Shown piece after piece: positions 34,979-43,242 of a DNA stretch of 64,000 bases (positions within the stretch are counted from its first letter, which is position 1; every line of letters begins with the position of its first letter). Where the stretch lies: contig DGUP01000067.1 of NCBI GenBank assembly GCA_002394685.1, positions 1 through 64,000 on the forward strand, given 5' to 3'. A program made the position numbers and the translations under genes. The notes below the pieces were generated by a model. The model saw only the letters and a list, made by a program, of their open reading frames with translations, did no database searches and was not told the origin of the DNA. This DNA comes from Treponema sp. UBA4307 (lineage in GTDB: Bacteria; Spirochaetota; Spirochaetia; Treponematales; Treponemataceae).

Positions 34979-35677
34979 TTATTTTTCTGGTGCAGAGCCG
35001 CTGTTTTGAACAGTTTTAAGAAGCTCTTTTGCCTTATCCCTTACAGGTTTTACATAACGGTAATTTGCTGCAATCTGAGAAATTGAAACAATCAGTGCGC
35101 TCTTGTCCTGAACTGTTCCCTGAAGCTTTTCATAGGCATAAAGTACTTCAAGGGCAAATGATGATGTAGGATTCATTACAGACATGTTGTTGTGGATGAA
35201 TTCAATTGCATTTATAACTTCATCATCTTCGTTAATGCCAAGATCCCCAAGAGAGTGAACTGCTGCACCTAAAACCATTGGCTCCTTATCCAGCTGAAGT
35301 ACCTGAAGAAGAGTGTTTTTTGCTTCCTCAGAACCTGTTTCTCCAAGAAGTCTGCAGGCTCTTGCCCTGATGTCGGGATAATTGTTTACTATACGTCCGC
35401 CTTTTCTGGAAACCGTTGTAAGTCCGCATGTTGCAAGGGAGCTTAATGCTGCAGTCATTGCTTCAGATGAACCGCCGCTACCCATGGAATCTTCAATATA
35501 TTCCAGAGCAACAAGCATATTATCGTAATCTGAAGTAGCAACAAGTTCTGTAATTACAACATCTTCAACACTGCTTAAGTATTCGTCTTCAACACTCTTT
35601 TCTGAGCGCTGGGCAAAAACAAATCCTGTAAGAAGAAGCAAAGATACTGAAAGAGCAGTAATTTTTTTTATTTTCAT
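34979..35677 (-). CDS. Exported HEAT-repeat protein
   Basis: 232 residues with a signal peptide (MKIKKITALSVSLLLLTGFVFA). Helical HEAT-like repeats follow, with ARACRLLGETGSEEAKNTLLQVL and VLGAAVHSLGDLGINEDDEVINAI (each split across the repeat) the clearest. Such repeats bind other proteins; the partner is unknown. AGGAGG precedes the start. It probably forms a transcription unit with the lipoprotein gene 130 bases upstream. Confidence 0.7.
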   Translation of the reverse strand: MKIKKITALSVSLLLLTGFVFAQRSEKSVEDEYLSSVEDVVITELVATSDYDNMLVALEYIEDSMGSGGSSEAMTAALSSLATCGLTTVSRKGGRIVNNYPDIRARACRLLGETGSEEAKNTLLQVLQLDKEPMVLGAAVHSLGDLGINEDDEVINAIEFIHNNMSVMNPTSSFALEVLYAYEKLQGTVQDKSALIVSISQIAANYRYVKPVRDKAKELLKTVQNSGSAPEK

Positions 35678-35805
35678 TGAAAAATCCTCCTGGGATCCTT
35701 AAATCTAGTTTTAACTAAAGTATCGGCACAAACTGCTTATTTATGCAATTCTTTTTTCTGCTATTTTTTACAGTTTTGCTCCCTCTCAAGTATTTTTATG
35801 AAGAA

Positions 35806-36402
35806 TTATCCATTTAATTTAGGAAGATGAATTTTCCAGACCCCGTCTATTTTGTAAAGGGTATAATAAACCACATCCGTATCCCCGTTTACGTGAACTG
35901 CTTTTACCGTGTCAGTAGTCAGATAACGGATTTCATCCACATCTTTTCCCTTTCTTGAAGGAATGAAAATGTTGTAGAAATAGTCCCTGAGGCTTGAAAG
36001 CTTAAGCCCTTTTACAGGCAGCCGGGATGCAGCTTTTTGTAGAACTGTACTTTGTGACCAGTAATTTATGCTGTCCTGATCAATGTAAGTAATCCATCTT
36101 GAATAATCTTCATTTTCCATAACATCTGAAAGTTCAGAAATGATTTGAAGAATTTCCCGCTTGTCTGATATAAAGGTCTCTCTGGAAACTTGTACATCTG
36201 CAACAGAACGAAGGTATTCTTCATTTTCTTCAGTGGAAAATGAAACGTTTTCTTCACTTGTTGTTTCTTCATTTGATAACTGTTCTTCAACAGAATTACC
36301 TGCTTTCTGATCTTCCTTTCCAAAAATGGAAGACGTTGTAAAGCATGAATTCATAAAAAGCATTGAAAATACAGCTGTCAGAAGTAATATAATGCGTTTC
36401 AT
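35806..36402 (-). CDS. Lipoprotein of unknown function
   Basis: A signal peptide with lipobox FMNSC (Cys ~20) and a Glu/Ser-rich linker (~28-65). A ~130-residue domain follows whose end (DVVYYTLYKIDGVWKIHLP) looks like the closing strands of an NTF2-like or SnoaL-type fold. No catalytic residues can be named. No strong ribosome binding site is visible. It is divergent from coaD. Confidence 0.65.
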   Translation of the reverse strand: MKRIILLLTAVFSMLFMNSCFTTSSIFGKEDQKAGNSVEEQLSNEETTSEENVSFSTEENEEYLRSVADVQVSRETFISDKREILQIISELSDVMENEDYSRWITYIDQDSINYWSQSTVLQKAASRLPVKGLKLSSLRDYFYNIFIPSRKGKDVDEIRYLTTDTVKAVHVNGDTDVVYYTLYKIDGVWKIHLPKLNG

Positions 36403-36493
36403 ATTTTAATATTAACGTAACCTTTCCCTAAGGTCAAACTCAAAGTTGAGAATTTTTTTTCTTTCTGATAAAGTAATGTGGTGAGGTTTAAAT

Positions 36494-36973
36494 ATGACAA
36501 CTGCTGTTTTTCCAGGATCTTTTGATCCTCCTACATACGGACACCTGGATATTATCAATCGTGCAAGCAAAATTTTTGATAAGATTGATATAGTAATCGC
36601 CGTTAATCCTGATAAAAAGTATCTCTTTTCTGATGATGAAAGATATGAACTTTTTGAAGAACTTACCAGGGATTATAAAAATATTACAATTCATAAGTGT
36701 AACGGCCTGATTGTAGATTACTGTAAAAAGGTAGGGGCAAATGTTTTGATAAGGGGAATCAGAAATTCAAATGACTTCTCATACGAATTTGATCTTTCCC
36801 TTGTAAATCGTTCCCTTAATCAGGAAGTTGAAACTATTTTCATTCCTACAGACCAGAAGTATCTCCTTCTTAGAAGTTCAAGCATTAAGGAACTTGCAAA
36901 GTTTGGAGGTGACATCAGTAAGATGGTTCCTCCAGTGGTAGAAAAGGCTCTGAAGGAAAAATTTAAGAGATAG
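36494..36973 (+). CDS. coaD: Phosphopantetheine adenylyltransferase
   Basis: Penultimate step of coenzyme A synthesis. The nucleotide motif [14 protein letters not shown] (~7-20) is the TxGH variant of Hx[17 protein letters not shown] (~85-99) and [14 protein letters not shown] (~126-139) complete the family pattern. The 159-residue length is typical. Supply of phosphopantetheine suits the acpP gene nearby. Confidence 0.95.
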   Translation: MTTAVFPGSFDPPTYGHLDIINRASKIFDKIDIVIAVNPDKKYLFSDDERYELFEELTRDYKNITIHKCNGLIVDYCKKVGANVLIRGIRNSNDFSYEFDLSLVNRSLNQEVETIFIPTDQKYLLLRSSSIKELAKFGGDISKMVPPVVEKALKEKFKR

Positions 36974-37052
36974 ATATAAAGGGAAATCAGGAATCTGTAA
37001 TTCCGCTGATAGTGTTAATATCAATACTTTGACAAAAATCTTAAAAATGTCA

Positions 37053-37079
37053 TTGACAAATAAAAACGTTTGGTATAAT
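37053..37079 (+). promoter_or_regulatory. Strong promoter of rpmF-acpP
   Basis: TTGACA at 37053-37058, TATAAT at 37074-37079 with an extended TGG just before it; the spacer is only 15 bases. Two more TTGACA boxes (37029-37034 and 37082-37087) lie around it, so several starts may exist. Confidence 0.7.
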
Positions 37080-37159
37080 AATTGACACAAAATAGGAATC
37101 TGTAGTAATATCAACAACGTTATACAGACAACTAAAACAATATAGCGAGGTTATATATT

Positions 37160-37348
37160 ATGGCAGTACCTAGATCGAAAGTTTCAAAAGCTGTTACAAA
37201 GAGAAGACGCGGTGTTAATATGCATCTTGCTACACCAAATCTCGTAGCTTGCAACAACTGTGGAAACCTTGTTTTGCAGCATCATGTATGTCCAAAATGT
37301 GGTTTCTACCGCGGTCGTCAAGTTATTACACCTGAAGTAAACGGCTAA
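37160..37348 (+). CDS. rpmF: 50S ribosomal protein L32
   Basis: 62 residues, MAVPRSKVSKAVTKRRRG followed by a zinc ribbon with CNNC and CPKC. GCGAGG precedes the start. It is followed by acpP after 29 bases, a link between ribosome and fatty acid genes common in bacteria. Confidence 0.96.
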   Translation: MAVPRSKVSKAVTKRRRGVNMHLATPNLVACNNCGNLVLQHHVCPKCGFYRGRQVITPEVNG

Positions 37349-37377
37349 TTCTAAAGCAAACTTAGGAGCAAAAAACC

Positions 37378-37614
37378 ATGGACGAATTATTTACAAAAAT
37401 GCAGGATCTGATTGCTGACAAGCTTGGTATCGACAAGTCTAAGGTTACAATGGAATCAACATTCCGTGGTGATCTTGGTGCAGACAGTCTCGATACATAT
37501 GAAATGATGTATTCTGTAGAAGAAGAACTTGGTGTTAAGATCCCTGATGAAAAGGCAAACGAATTTGAATCTGTAAAAGACGTTTACGATTTCATCAAGT
37601 CTCAGCAGAAGTAA
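37378..37614 (+). CDS. acpP: Acyl carrier protein
   Basis: 78-residue acidic four-helix protein that carries acyl chains on phosphopantetheine. The attachment Ser is in GADSLDTYEMM (~37). It has a good ribosome binding site (TTAGGAG) and is transcribed with rpmF. A terminator follows. Confidence 0.96.
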   Translation: MDELFTKMQDLIADKLGIDKSKVTMESTFRGDLGADSLDTYEMMYSVEEELGVKIPDEKANEFESVKDVYDFIKSQQK

Positions 37615-37644
37615 TTGATTCATGTGAATCTTTAAGGTTCATGT

Positions 37645-37685
37645 AAAAGCACGGTATTCGGTAATCGTTACTGTGCTTTTTTTAT
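37645..37685 (+). terminator. Terminator after acpP
   Basis: AAAAGCAC / GTGCTTTT outer stem with a partly paired inner part, followed by TTTTTATTTT. Confidence 0.8.
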
Positions 37686-37782
37686 TTTAAATCAGAAGTA
37701 AGAGTTTTTGATTCAATGTTTTATCCCATTATAAGGCTTGAACTTTTAATCAGAGTCTTTTACCTTTTTAAAAGGAGTTGTT

Positions 37783-38535
37783 ATGAAATTTAAAAATGAT
37801 TTGCCAAAAATTAATATTACCCAGGGTAGAAAAAAAGAACTGCTGGAATTCTGCAGGGAATTAAATATTCATTTCAAGGATTTGAACTTACTTGATCTGG
37901 CTTTTCATCATCGTTCCTATTCAAATGAAAATGAAAGTCATAAGCGCTACAACAATGAAAGACTGGAATTTTTAGGCGATAGTGTTCTTGGACTTGCAAC
38001 AGCCGCCTTTCTTTATGAGGATATGGTTGATCATCCTGAAGGGGAACTGGCTAAAATTAAAGCAAATGTTGTAAGTGAAAAATCACTCGCTCCTATTGCC
38101 AGGGAAAAGATGCACATAAATAAATACCTCGTAATGGGTAAGGGTGAAGAGATGTCCGGGGGACGTAATAAGGATGCAATTCTTGCAGATGCAGTAGAAG
38201 CGGTAATAGGAGCTCTCTATCTTGATCAAGGTTATGTTGCTGCAGAAAAACTTGTAGAAGAATTGATTATTCCTGAGATTCGTAAAGTCCAGTCTGCATC
38301 CGGCAATAAGGATTACAAATCTTTCCTCCAGGAATTTTATCAGAAAAAATATAAGGCTTGTCCATCCTATGAACTGGTTAAAAAAAGCGGCCCGGATCAT
38401 GACAGAACATTCTTTGTGGTAGTTCACCTGGGGAAAGTTACCTATGGTCCTGCAAAAGGAAAAAACAAAAAAGAGGCAGAACAGAATGCAGCTGCGGAAG
38501 CCTGCAAAGCAATGGGCCTTGAAGTTAAAGAGTAA
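37783..38535 (+). CDS. rnc: Ribonuclease III
   Basis: It cuts double-stranded RNA in rRNA maturation. The catalytic signature NERLEFLGDSVLGL (~61-74), the second acidic site DAVEAVIGALYLDQG (~131-145) and a C-terminal dsRNA-binding domain (~175-248, ending KNKKEAEQNAAAEA) are present. The 250-residue length is usual. AAAGGAG precedes the start. Confidence 0.96.
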   Translation: MKFKNDLPKINITQGRKKELLEFCRELNIHFKDLNLLDLAFHHRSYSNENESHKRYNNERLEFLGDSVLGLATAAFLYEDMVDHPEGELAKIKANVVSEKSLAPIAREKMHINKYLVMGKGEEMSGGRNKDAILADAVEAVIGALYLDQGYVAAEKLVEELIIPEIRKVQSASGNKDYKSFLQEFYQKKYKACPSYELVKKSGPDHDRTFFVVVHLGKVTYGPAKGKNKKEAEQNAAAEACKAMGLEVKE

Positions 38536-38542
38536 AATATGG

Positions 38543-38569
38543 AATGCACCCAATTATAACGGGTGCATT
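38543..38569 (+). terminator. Terminator after rnc
   Basis: Perfect stem AATGCACCC / GGGTGCATT followed by TTTTTT, a few bases after the rnc stop. Confidence 0.88.
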
Positions 38570-38672
38570 TTTTTTCCCTGATTATGTTTTGAATAAAAAG
38601 TTTTTTAATTTTTTCTTCTAAGTGATAAAAAAGATTGTGAATTAAATGGAAATTAATGGAATTTAAAATAAA

Positions 38673-38701
38673 AAAGACTTCTGATTTTCACAGAAGTCTT
38701 T
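38673..38701 (-). terminator. Terminator after tRNA-Gly
   Basis: Perfect 11-bp stem AAAGACTTCTG / CAGAAGTCTTT; read on the minus strand it ends in TTTTTATTTT, ten bases past the tRNA 3' end. Confidence 0.8.
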
Positions 38702-38710
38702 AACCAATTA

Positions 38711-38783
38711 AGCGGTAGAAGGGAGTCGAACCCTCGTCTTCAGCTTGGAAGGCTGAGGTAATAAGCCGTTATACAACTACCGC
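38711..38783 (-). tRNA. tRNA-Gly (TCC)
   Basis: On the minus strand the acceptor GCGGTAG pairs with CTACCGC, with discriminator T. Anticodon stem TCAGC/GCTGA with loop CTTCCAA gives anticodon TCC (38747-38749). The T arm holds GGTTCGACTCC. CCA is not encoded. Confidence 0.94.
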
Positions 38784-38895
38784 GTGAATGACTGTAATAT
38801 ATAGTAAACCAAAAAAAGTGTCAATACAAAAATAAAAAAAATTAAAAAAAAATATTTATTTTTTTTATTCACAGTGATAACATTTTTCATATCAA

Positions 38896-38907
38896 AGACA
38901 TATGTCT
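38896..38907. promoter_or_regulatory. Palindrome AGACATATGTCT before the purine permease
   Basis: A perfect 12-base palindrome 23 bases before the permease start, next to TTATTATAA that could be the -10. It may be an operator. The other ~110 bases back to tRNA-Gly are A/T tracts without a purine-riboswitch pattern. Confidence 0.3.
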
Positions 38908-38930
38908 TATTATAAAAAGAGGTACCCTTT

Positions 38931-40235
38931 ATGGATAAATTGTTTCACTTACAGGAAAGAAACACCACTGTTGGAAAGGAAATTATTGGTGGTATAACAA
39001 CTTTCCTTGCTATGGCTTACATTCTTGCTGTTAATCCGAATATTCTTTCAGGCTCAGGAATGGATTTTAATTCTGTGTTTACTGCAACTGCAATTTCTGC
39101 CGCAATTGCAACTCTTGTGATGGCCTTTTGTGCGAATCTTCCAGTTGCACTTGCTCCAGGACTTGGCCTTAATGCTTTTTTTACCTACAGTGTAGTAATT
39201 GGAATGGGCTGCAGTTGGCAGTTTGCCCTTACTGCAGTTTTTGCAGAAGGTATTGTATTTATTATTCTGTCTCTGTTTGGTGTCAGGGAAGCAATTATTA
39301 AATCAATTCCTGCAGGACTTAAAAAGGCTGTTTCTGTTGGAATTGGACTTTTCATTACAATTATTGGTCTTGTAAATGCAGGAATCCTTTCAACTGAAAC
39401 AGGAACAACAATCGGTTTCGTAAACTTTAATATGGATAATACATCCGCAATTGTTGCTGTTATAGGTTTGATAATTACAATAGTACTTTATATGCTTAAA
39501 GTTCCAGGTGCCATGCTTATTGCAATTGCCATTACAACATTAATCGGCATTCCTTTCGGTGTAACTACTGTTCCTGAAGGCTGGTCTCCACTGGCAACTC
39601 CTGCAGCTCCATATCTCTTTAAATTTGAATTTGCAAATGTTCTTTCATTAAAGTTCCTTGTTGTGCTTATTACCTTCCTGTTTACGGATATGTTTGATAC
39701 TCTTGGAACACTTATGGGCGTTGCTGAACAGGCAAATCTTAAAGATAAAGACGGAAACATTATTAATGCAAAGGGGGCCCTTCTTGCTGATTCAATCGGT
39801 ACTGTAGTTGGAGCTTGTCTTGGTACTTCAACAGTTACTTCTTTTGTTGAAAGTACTTCAGGAATTGGGGCCGGAGCCAGAACAGGCCTGGCTTCTGTAA
39901 CAACAGGTCTTCTTTTCCTGGTTGCACTTTTCCTGAATCCTGTTTTTGCAATTATTCCGGCTGCTGCTACCGCTCCTGCTTTAATTTTTGTAGGATACCT
40001 GATGATGAAATCTGTTACTGGAATTGATTTTGAAGATCCTACAGAAGGAATTCCTGCATTCATTACTATTATGGTTATGCCTTTCTCTTATTCAATTTCA
40101 AAGGGAATTATGTGGGGTGTAATCTCTTACGTAATTGCAAAGTGTGCAGGTAGAAAAGTAAAGGATATTCCTGTAGTGACCTGGATACTTGCAGTTATTT
40201 TTATAGCAGATATTATTTTTGAAGCTGTAAAATAA
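38931..40235 (+). CDS. NCS2-family purine permease (AzgA/PbuG type)
   Basis: An inner-membrane importer of hypoxanthine, guanine or adenine. 434 residues and ~12-13 membrane segments. GGITTFLAMAYILAVNP near the start, APGLGLNAFFTY (~75) and TDMFDTLGTLMGVAE (~245) are the AzgA-type signatures. GAGG precedes the start. A deaminase of nucleotide salvage follows, separated by a terminator-like hairpin. Confidence 0.9.
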   Translation: MDKLFHLQERNTTVGKEIIGGITTFLAMAYILAVNPNILSGSGMDFNSVFTATAISAAIATLVMAFCANLPVALAPGLGLNAFFTYSVVIGMGCSWQFALTAVFAEGIVFIILSLFGVREAIIKSIPAGLKKAVSVGIGLFITIIGLVNAGILSTETGTTIGFVNFNMDNTSAIVAVIGLIITIVLYMLKVPGAMLIAIAITTLIGIPFGVTTVPEGWSPLATPAAPYLFKFEFANVLSLKFLVVLITFLFTDMFDTLGTLMGVAEQANLKDKDGNIINAKGALLADSIGTVVGACLGTSTVTSFVESTSGIGAGARTGLASVTTGLLFLVALFLNPVFAIIPAAATAPALIFVGYLMMKSVTGIDFEDPTEGIPAFITIMVMPFSYSISKGIMWGVISYVIAKCAGRKVKDIPVVTWILAVIFIADIIFEAVK

Positions 40236-40265
40236 ATCATTTAATTGATTAATACTGATTTAAAT

Positions 40266-40319
40266 AAAGCAGTTGTTCTGATAAAATACAATTATTGTAT
40301 TTAAAAGAACAACTGCTTT
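40266..40319 (+). terminator. Long hairpin between the permease and the deaminase
   Basis: Outer arms AAAGCAGTTGTTCT / AGAACAACTGCTTT are perfect; an inner AAATACAAT / ATTGTATTT also pairs. TTTTTA follows. The hairpin ends seven bases before the deaminase ribosome binding site (GGGAG), so it may act as a terminator or attenuator. Confidence 0.8.
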
Positions 40320-40336
40320 TTATTTGGGAGATAACA

Positions 40337-40828
40337 ATGAGTGAAGAAAAATATGTAAGACCAACCTGGGATGAATATTTCATGGAAGTTGCCAGAACTA
40401 TTGCAAAAAGAGCAACTTGTGACAGGGGAAGATCCGGCTGTGTAATTGCAAAGGATAATCAGATTCTTGTTACAGGATATGTGGGAAGTCCTGCAGGTTT
40501 ACCTCATTGTGATGATGTTGGACATCTATTCAGAAAATCAATTCATAATGATGGATCAATTACAAATCACTGTGTAAGAACTGTTCATGCAGAACAAAAT
40601 GCTATCTGCCAGGCTGCAAAAAGAGGAATCTCCATTGATGGAGGAACTGTTTATTGTAAAATGACTCCATGCAGAACTTGTGCCATGCTGATTATAAATT
40701 GCGGTATAAAAAGAGTAGTGTGTGAAAAACACTATCATGATGAAGAAGATTCCCTTGCTATGTTCCGGGAAGTAGGAATAAAGATTGAGCATCTGGAAGA
40801 TGAAACTCAAACTTATGAAAATATGTAA
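40337..40828 (+). CDS. Deoxycytidylate (dCMP) deaminase-like zinc enzyme
   Basis: It would convert dCMP to dUMP for thymidylate synthesis. The zinc and catalytic motifs VHAEQNAI (~88-95) and PCRTCAMLIINCG (~115-127) are complete, and GRSGCVIAKDNQIL and GYVGSPAGLPHC fit the dCMP deaminase/ComEB group. The upstream in-frame Met at 40295 lies inside the hairpin; ATG 40337 with GGGAG is the better start (163 residues). Confidence 0.88.
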   Translation: MSEEKYVRPTWDEYFMEVARTIAKRATCDRGRSGCVIAKDNQILVTGYVGSPAGLPHCDDVGHLFRKSIHNDGSITNHCVRTVHAEQNAICQAAKRGISIDGGTVYCKMTPCRTCAMLIINCGIKRVVCEKHYHDEEDSLAMFREVGIKIEHLEDETQTYENM

Positions 40829-40835
40829 AAAAAAG

Positions 40836-40876
40836 AAGCCGCAGTTCTAAAACATTCAGTTTTAAAACTGCGGCTT
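40836..40876. terminator. Bidirectional terminator, deaminase / thrC
   Basis: AAGCCGCAGTT-TAAAAC and its complement form an 18-bp stem with one mismatch between convergent genes, with A runs before and T-rich sequence after. Confidence 0.85.
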
Positions 40877-40896
40877 TATTGTATCATATTACTTGA

Positions 40897-42312
40897 TTAC
40901 AGATTTGCTGTAAGCCATGCTTTAAAGCTGTCGTAATCTTTTGTCATAGGAATTGCTCTATCCTGAAGCTTCATTACCTTTTCAAGACGTTCCGGAATTG
41001 AAGGTTCGCGTGAAATTGCCTTGTTTACAGTTGCTCCGAATTTAGCAGGATGGGCAGTTTCAAGAACAATACCAACAGCACGTTTTTCCTTTATGCTTTC
41101 TGCCCATACAGGAATATTTGGTGTAAGACCAGGCTTTGTATAATCGCCGGAAGCCTTACCATCAAGAAGTTCCTGCATTGCACCTGAGCGGATGTCATTC
41201 CATGCACTCCATGCAACTGCTCCATGTGGATCAATAATATATCCTGTCTTTTCATGACATTTACGTATGCCTTCAAGAGTTCCTTCATCATCAGTCCAGT
41301 AAGAGGCAAACATCTTTCTAACTTCATCAAGAGAGTACATTGCCTGAATACGTTCATAATTACTTGGTGCACCAACATCCATTGCGTTACTCAATGTTGC
41401 AATAGATGGACGGGCATTATATTCACCGCTTGCAATCCAGTCTGGAATAGTACGATTTGAGTTTGTTGCAGCTACGAATCCTTCAATTGGAGCACCCATT
41501 TCTTTTGCAATAAGACCAGATGTAAGGTTACCGAAATTTCCACTAGGAACAATTGCAATAATTGCAGGATTTTCAATTTTGCTGTCATGAAGAATACGGT
41601 TTCTTACAAGGAGAGATGAATACATATAGTAGAAACTCTGTGGCAGAAGGCGGGAAATGTTAATTGAATTTGCTGAAGAAAGACGGAATTTGCTTCTTAA
41701 TTCTTCATCTATAAAAGCTGTCTTTACAAGTTTCTGACAGTCATCGAAGGTTCCGTTAACTTTAAGGGCACGTACATTTCCGTCAAAAGTTGAAAGCTGC
41801 TTTTCCTGAAGAGGGGAAATCTTTCCTTCCGGATAAAGAATTGTTACGTCAATACCAGGAACATTATGGAAAGCTGAACCTACAGCAGAACCAGTGTCTC
41901 CTGAAGTTGCAACCAGAATATGAAGATTGTCTTTTTCATTTCTGTTAAAGTATGACATTACACGAGCCATGAATCTTGCACCAAAATCCTTGAAGGCACA
42001 TGTTGGTCCGTGGAAAAGTTCCATAACATAGGTAATTGGGTCGATTGGTACTACCTGAGCTGTAAAAGGATATGCATCTGCTATGATAGCCTGCAGATCC
42101 TCATCAGGAATTTCACCTTTTACATAAGGTTTTGCCATTTCAAATGCAATTTCTCTGAATGATGGCTCTGGAGTTCTTTTTAAAAATTCCTCAGAGAGTT
42201 TTGGAAATTCAACAGGAATGTAAAGACCACCTGTCTTTGCATTCATACCGTTCATTACAGCTGTTTTAAAATCAACTGAAACATTTTTGTCTCTTGTGTC
42301 TGTGTAAACCAT
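40897..42312 (-). CDS. thrC: Threonine synthase
   Basis: A PLP enzyme that converts O-phosphohomoserine to threonine. The PLP Lys lies in HGPTCAFKDFGARF (~113), followed by ILVATSGDTGSAVGSAF and VPSGNFGNLTSGLIA, which bind the cofactor phosphate. The 471-residue length and order fit the long E. coli-like class. AGGGAC precedes the start. No other threonine genes are nearby. Confidence 0.94.
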   Translation of the reverse strand: MVYTDTRDKNVSVDFKTAVMNGMNAKTGGLYIPVEFPKLSEEFLKRTPEPSFREIAFEMAKPYVKGEIPDEDLQAIIADAYPFTAQVVPIDPITYVMELFHGPTCAFKDFGARFMARVMSYFNRNEKDNLHILVATSGDTGSAVGSAFHNVPGIDVTILYPEGKISPLQEKQLSTFDGNVRALKVNGTFDDCQKLVKTAFIDEELRSKFRLSSANSINISRLLPQSFYYMYSSLLVRNRILHDSKIENPAIIAIVPSGNFGNLTSGLIAKEMGAPIEGFVAATNSNRTIPDWIASGEYNARPSIATLSNAMDVGAPSNYERIQAMYSLDEVRKMFASYWTDDEGTLEGIRKCHEKTGYIIDPHGAVAWSAWNDIRSGAMQELLDGKASGDYTKPGLTPNIPVWAESIKEKRAVGIVLETAHPAKFGATVNKAISREPSIPERLEKVMKLQDRAIPMTKDYDSFKAWLTANL

Positions 42313-42438
42313 ATTCGTCCCTGTAAAAATAAATTTATATATAAGTCAATTTAGCAAAAAATGTATATTTATACAATAAGTATGCAGATTAAAATTAAGG
42401 AAATTGAGCACAGATAAAGGAAAATCAGTAAAAAAACT

Positions 42439-42462
42439 CACTTAATATCCTTAATTTAAGTG
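42439..42462 (-). terminator. Terminator after the CPBP protease gene
   Basis: On the minus strand CACTTAA / TTAAGTG (7 bp) is followed by GAGTTTTTTT. It lies 14 bases past the stop. The rest of 42313-42475 is AT-rich and includes a repeated GGCACTTA next to the stem. Confidence 0.6.
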
Positions 42463-42475
42463 CCCTATAAGTGCC

Positions 42476-43192
42476 TTAATGGGAAAAAAAAGCAAAAAGC
42501 AGCATAAGCAGATTGTATACAAAATGTGCTGCAAATCCTGTATACACATTGCCCGTTTTTTTGTAGCAGATACGGAAGATTATTCCAGAAAAAAATGCAT
42601 TAATTACAGAAATATATCCTGCATATAAATGTCCTGCTGCAAAAAGAATTATACAAAAGGCTTCAAGAATTATAGTCCAGATTAATTTCCTTTTTTTGTT
42701 ATTTTTATAAAAAATTTGATTCAAACTTTCAGGTAAAAACTCCCGGTAAATAACCTCTTCCGAAAATGCTCCAGTCATCAGTTGTAAAAATGCACCTGCC
42801 CATTGTATGCCCTGAGGAAAAGTTATGCTTATATTTTTTACTTTTAGGGGGGTAAAGAATGAAAGTAAAAGAGTAAAGGCATATACAAGCATTATTCCGC
42901 CTAAAGTAAGTGCAAACCATTTTAAAAAAGTGATAATTTTCTTAAACCGGATTATATCAGGATTATCATGCAGATTATTTCTTTGACTGTTTTCATTTGA
43001 TTTTTCTACTGCTTCTTTTTTTGAAAAATAAGAAAACTGAATATTCAGAAGAATTGAGATAATAAATAATATAATCGTTTGAAAAGATATGCCGAAACTA
43101 TAAACAGGAGTATCTCCCTTTAATAAAAAGGAAGGTAAAACTAAAAAAAATAGTATTATAATCAGTTCTGGAATAAGATATTTCTTTTTCAT
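42476..43192 (-). CDS. CPBP-family intramembrane glutamic endopeptidase
   Basis: A membrane protease of the CAAX/Abi group. The motifs are SEEVIYREFLPE (~147-158), FAAGHLYAG with the first His (~187), and AAHFVYNLL with His and Asn (~226). There are about seven hydrophobic segments. Such proteins process prenylated or peptide substrates, or protect against self-made peptides; the substrate here is unknown. It is divergent from the PilZ gene with only ~50 bases between. Confidence 0.85.
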   Translation of the reverse strand: MKKKYLIPELIIILFFLVLPSFLLKGDTPVYSFGISFQTIILFIISILLNIQFSYFSKKEAVEKSNENSQRNNLHDNPDIIRFKKIITFLKWFALTLGGIMLVYAFTLLLSFFTPLKVKNISITFPQGIQWAGAFLQLMTGAFSEEVIYREFLPESLNQIFYKNNKKRKLIWTIILEAFCIILFAAGHLYAGYISVINAFFSGIIFRICYKKTGNVYTGFAAHFVYNLLMLLFAFFSH

Positions 43193-43242
43193 AATTGCTT
43201 AGTACTATTATAAAATACATTTAAAAATGCAGTGAGGTCAAT

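Noticed and set aside
38784..38930. Purine riboswitch before the permease
   Set aside because: No three-way junction or conserved loop sequence was seen; the stretch is mostly A and T runs plus a palindrome.
39488..40063. 191-codon open frame opposite the purine permease
   Set aside because: It is a codon-bias shadow of the membrane protein on the plus strand, with no ribosome binding site and no family match.
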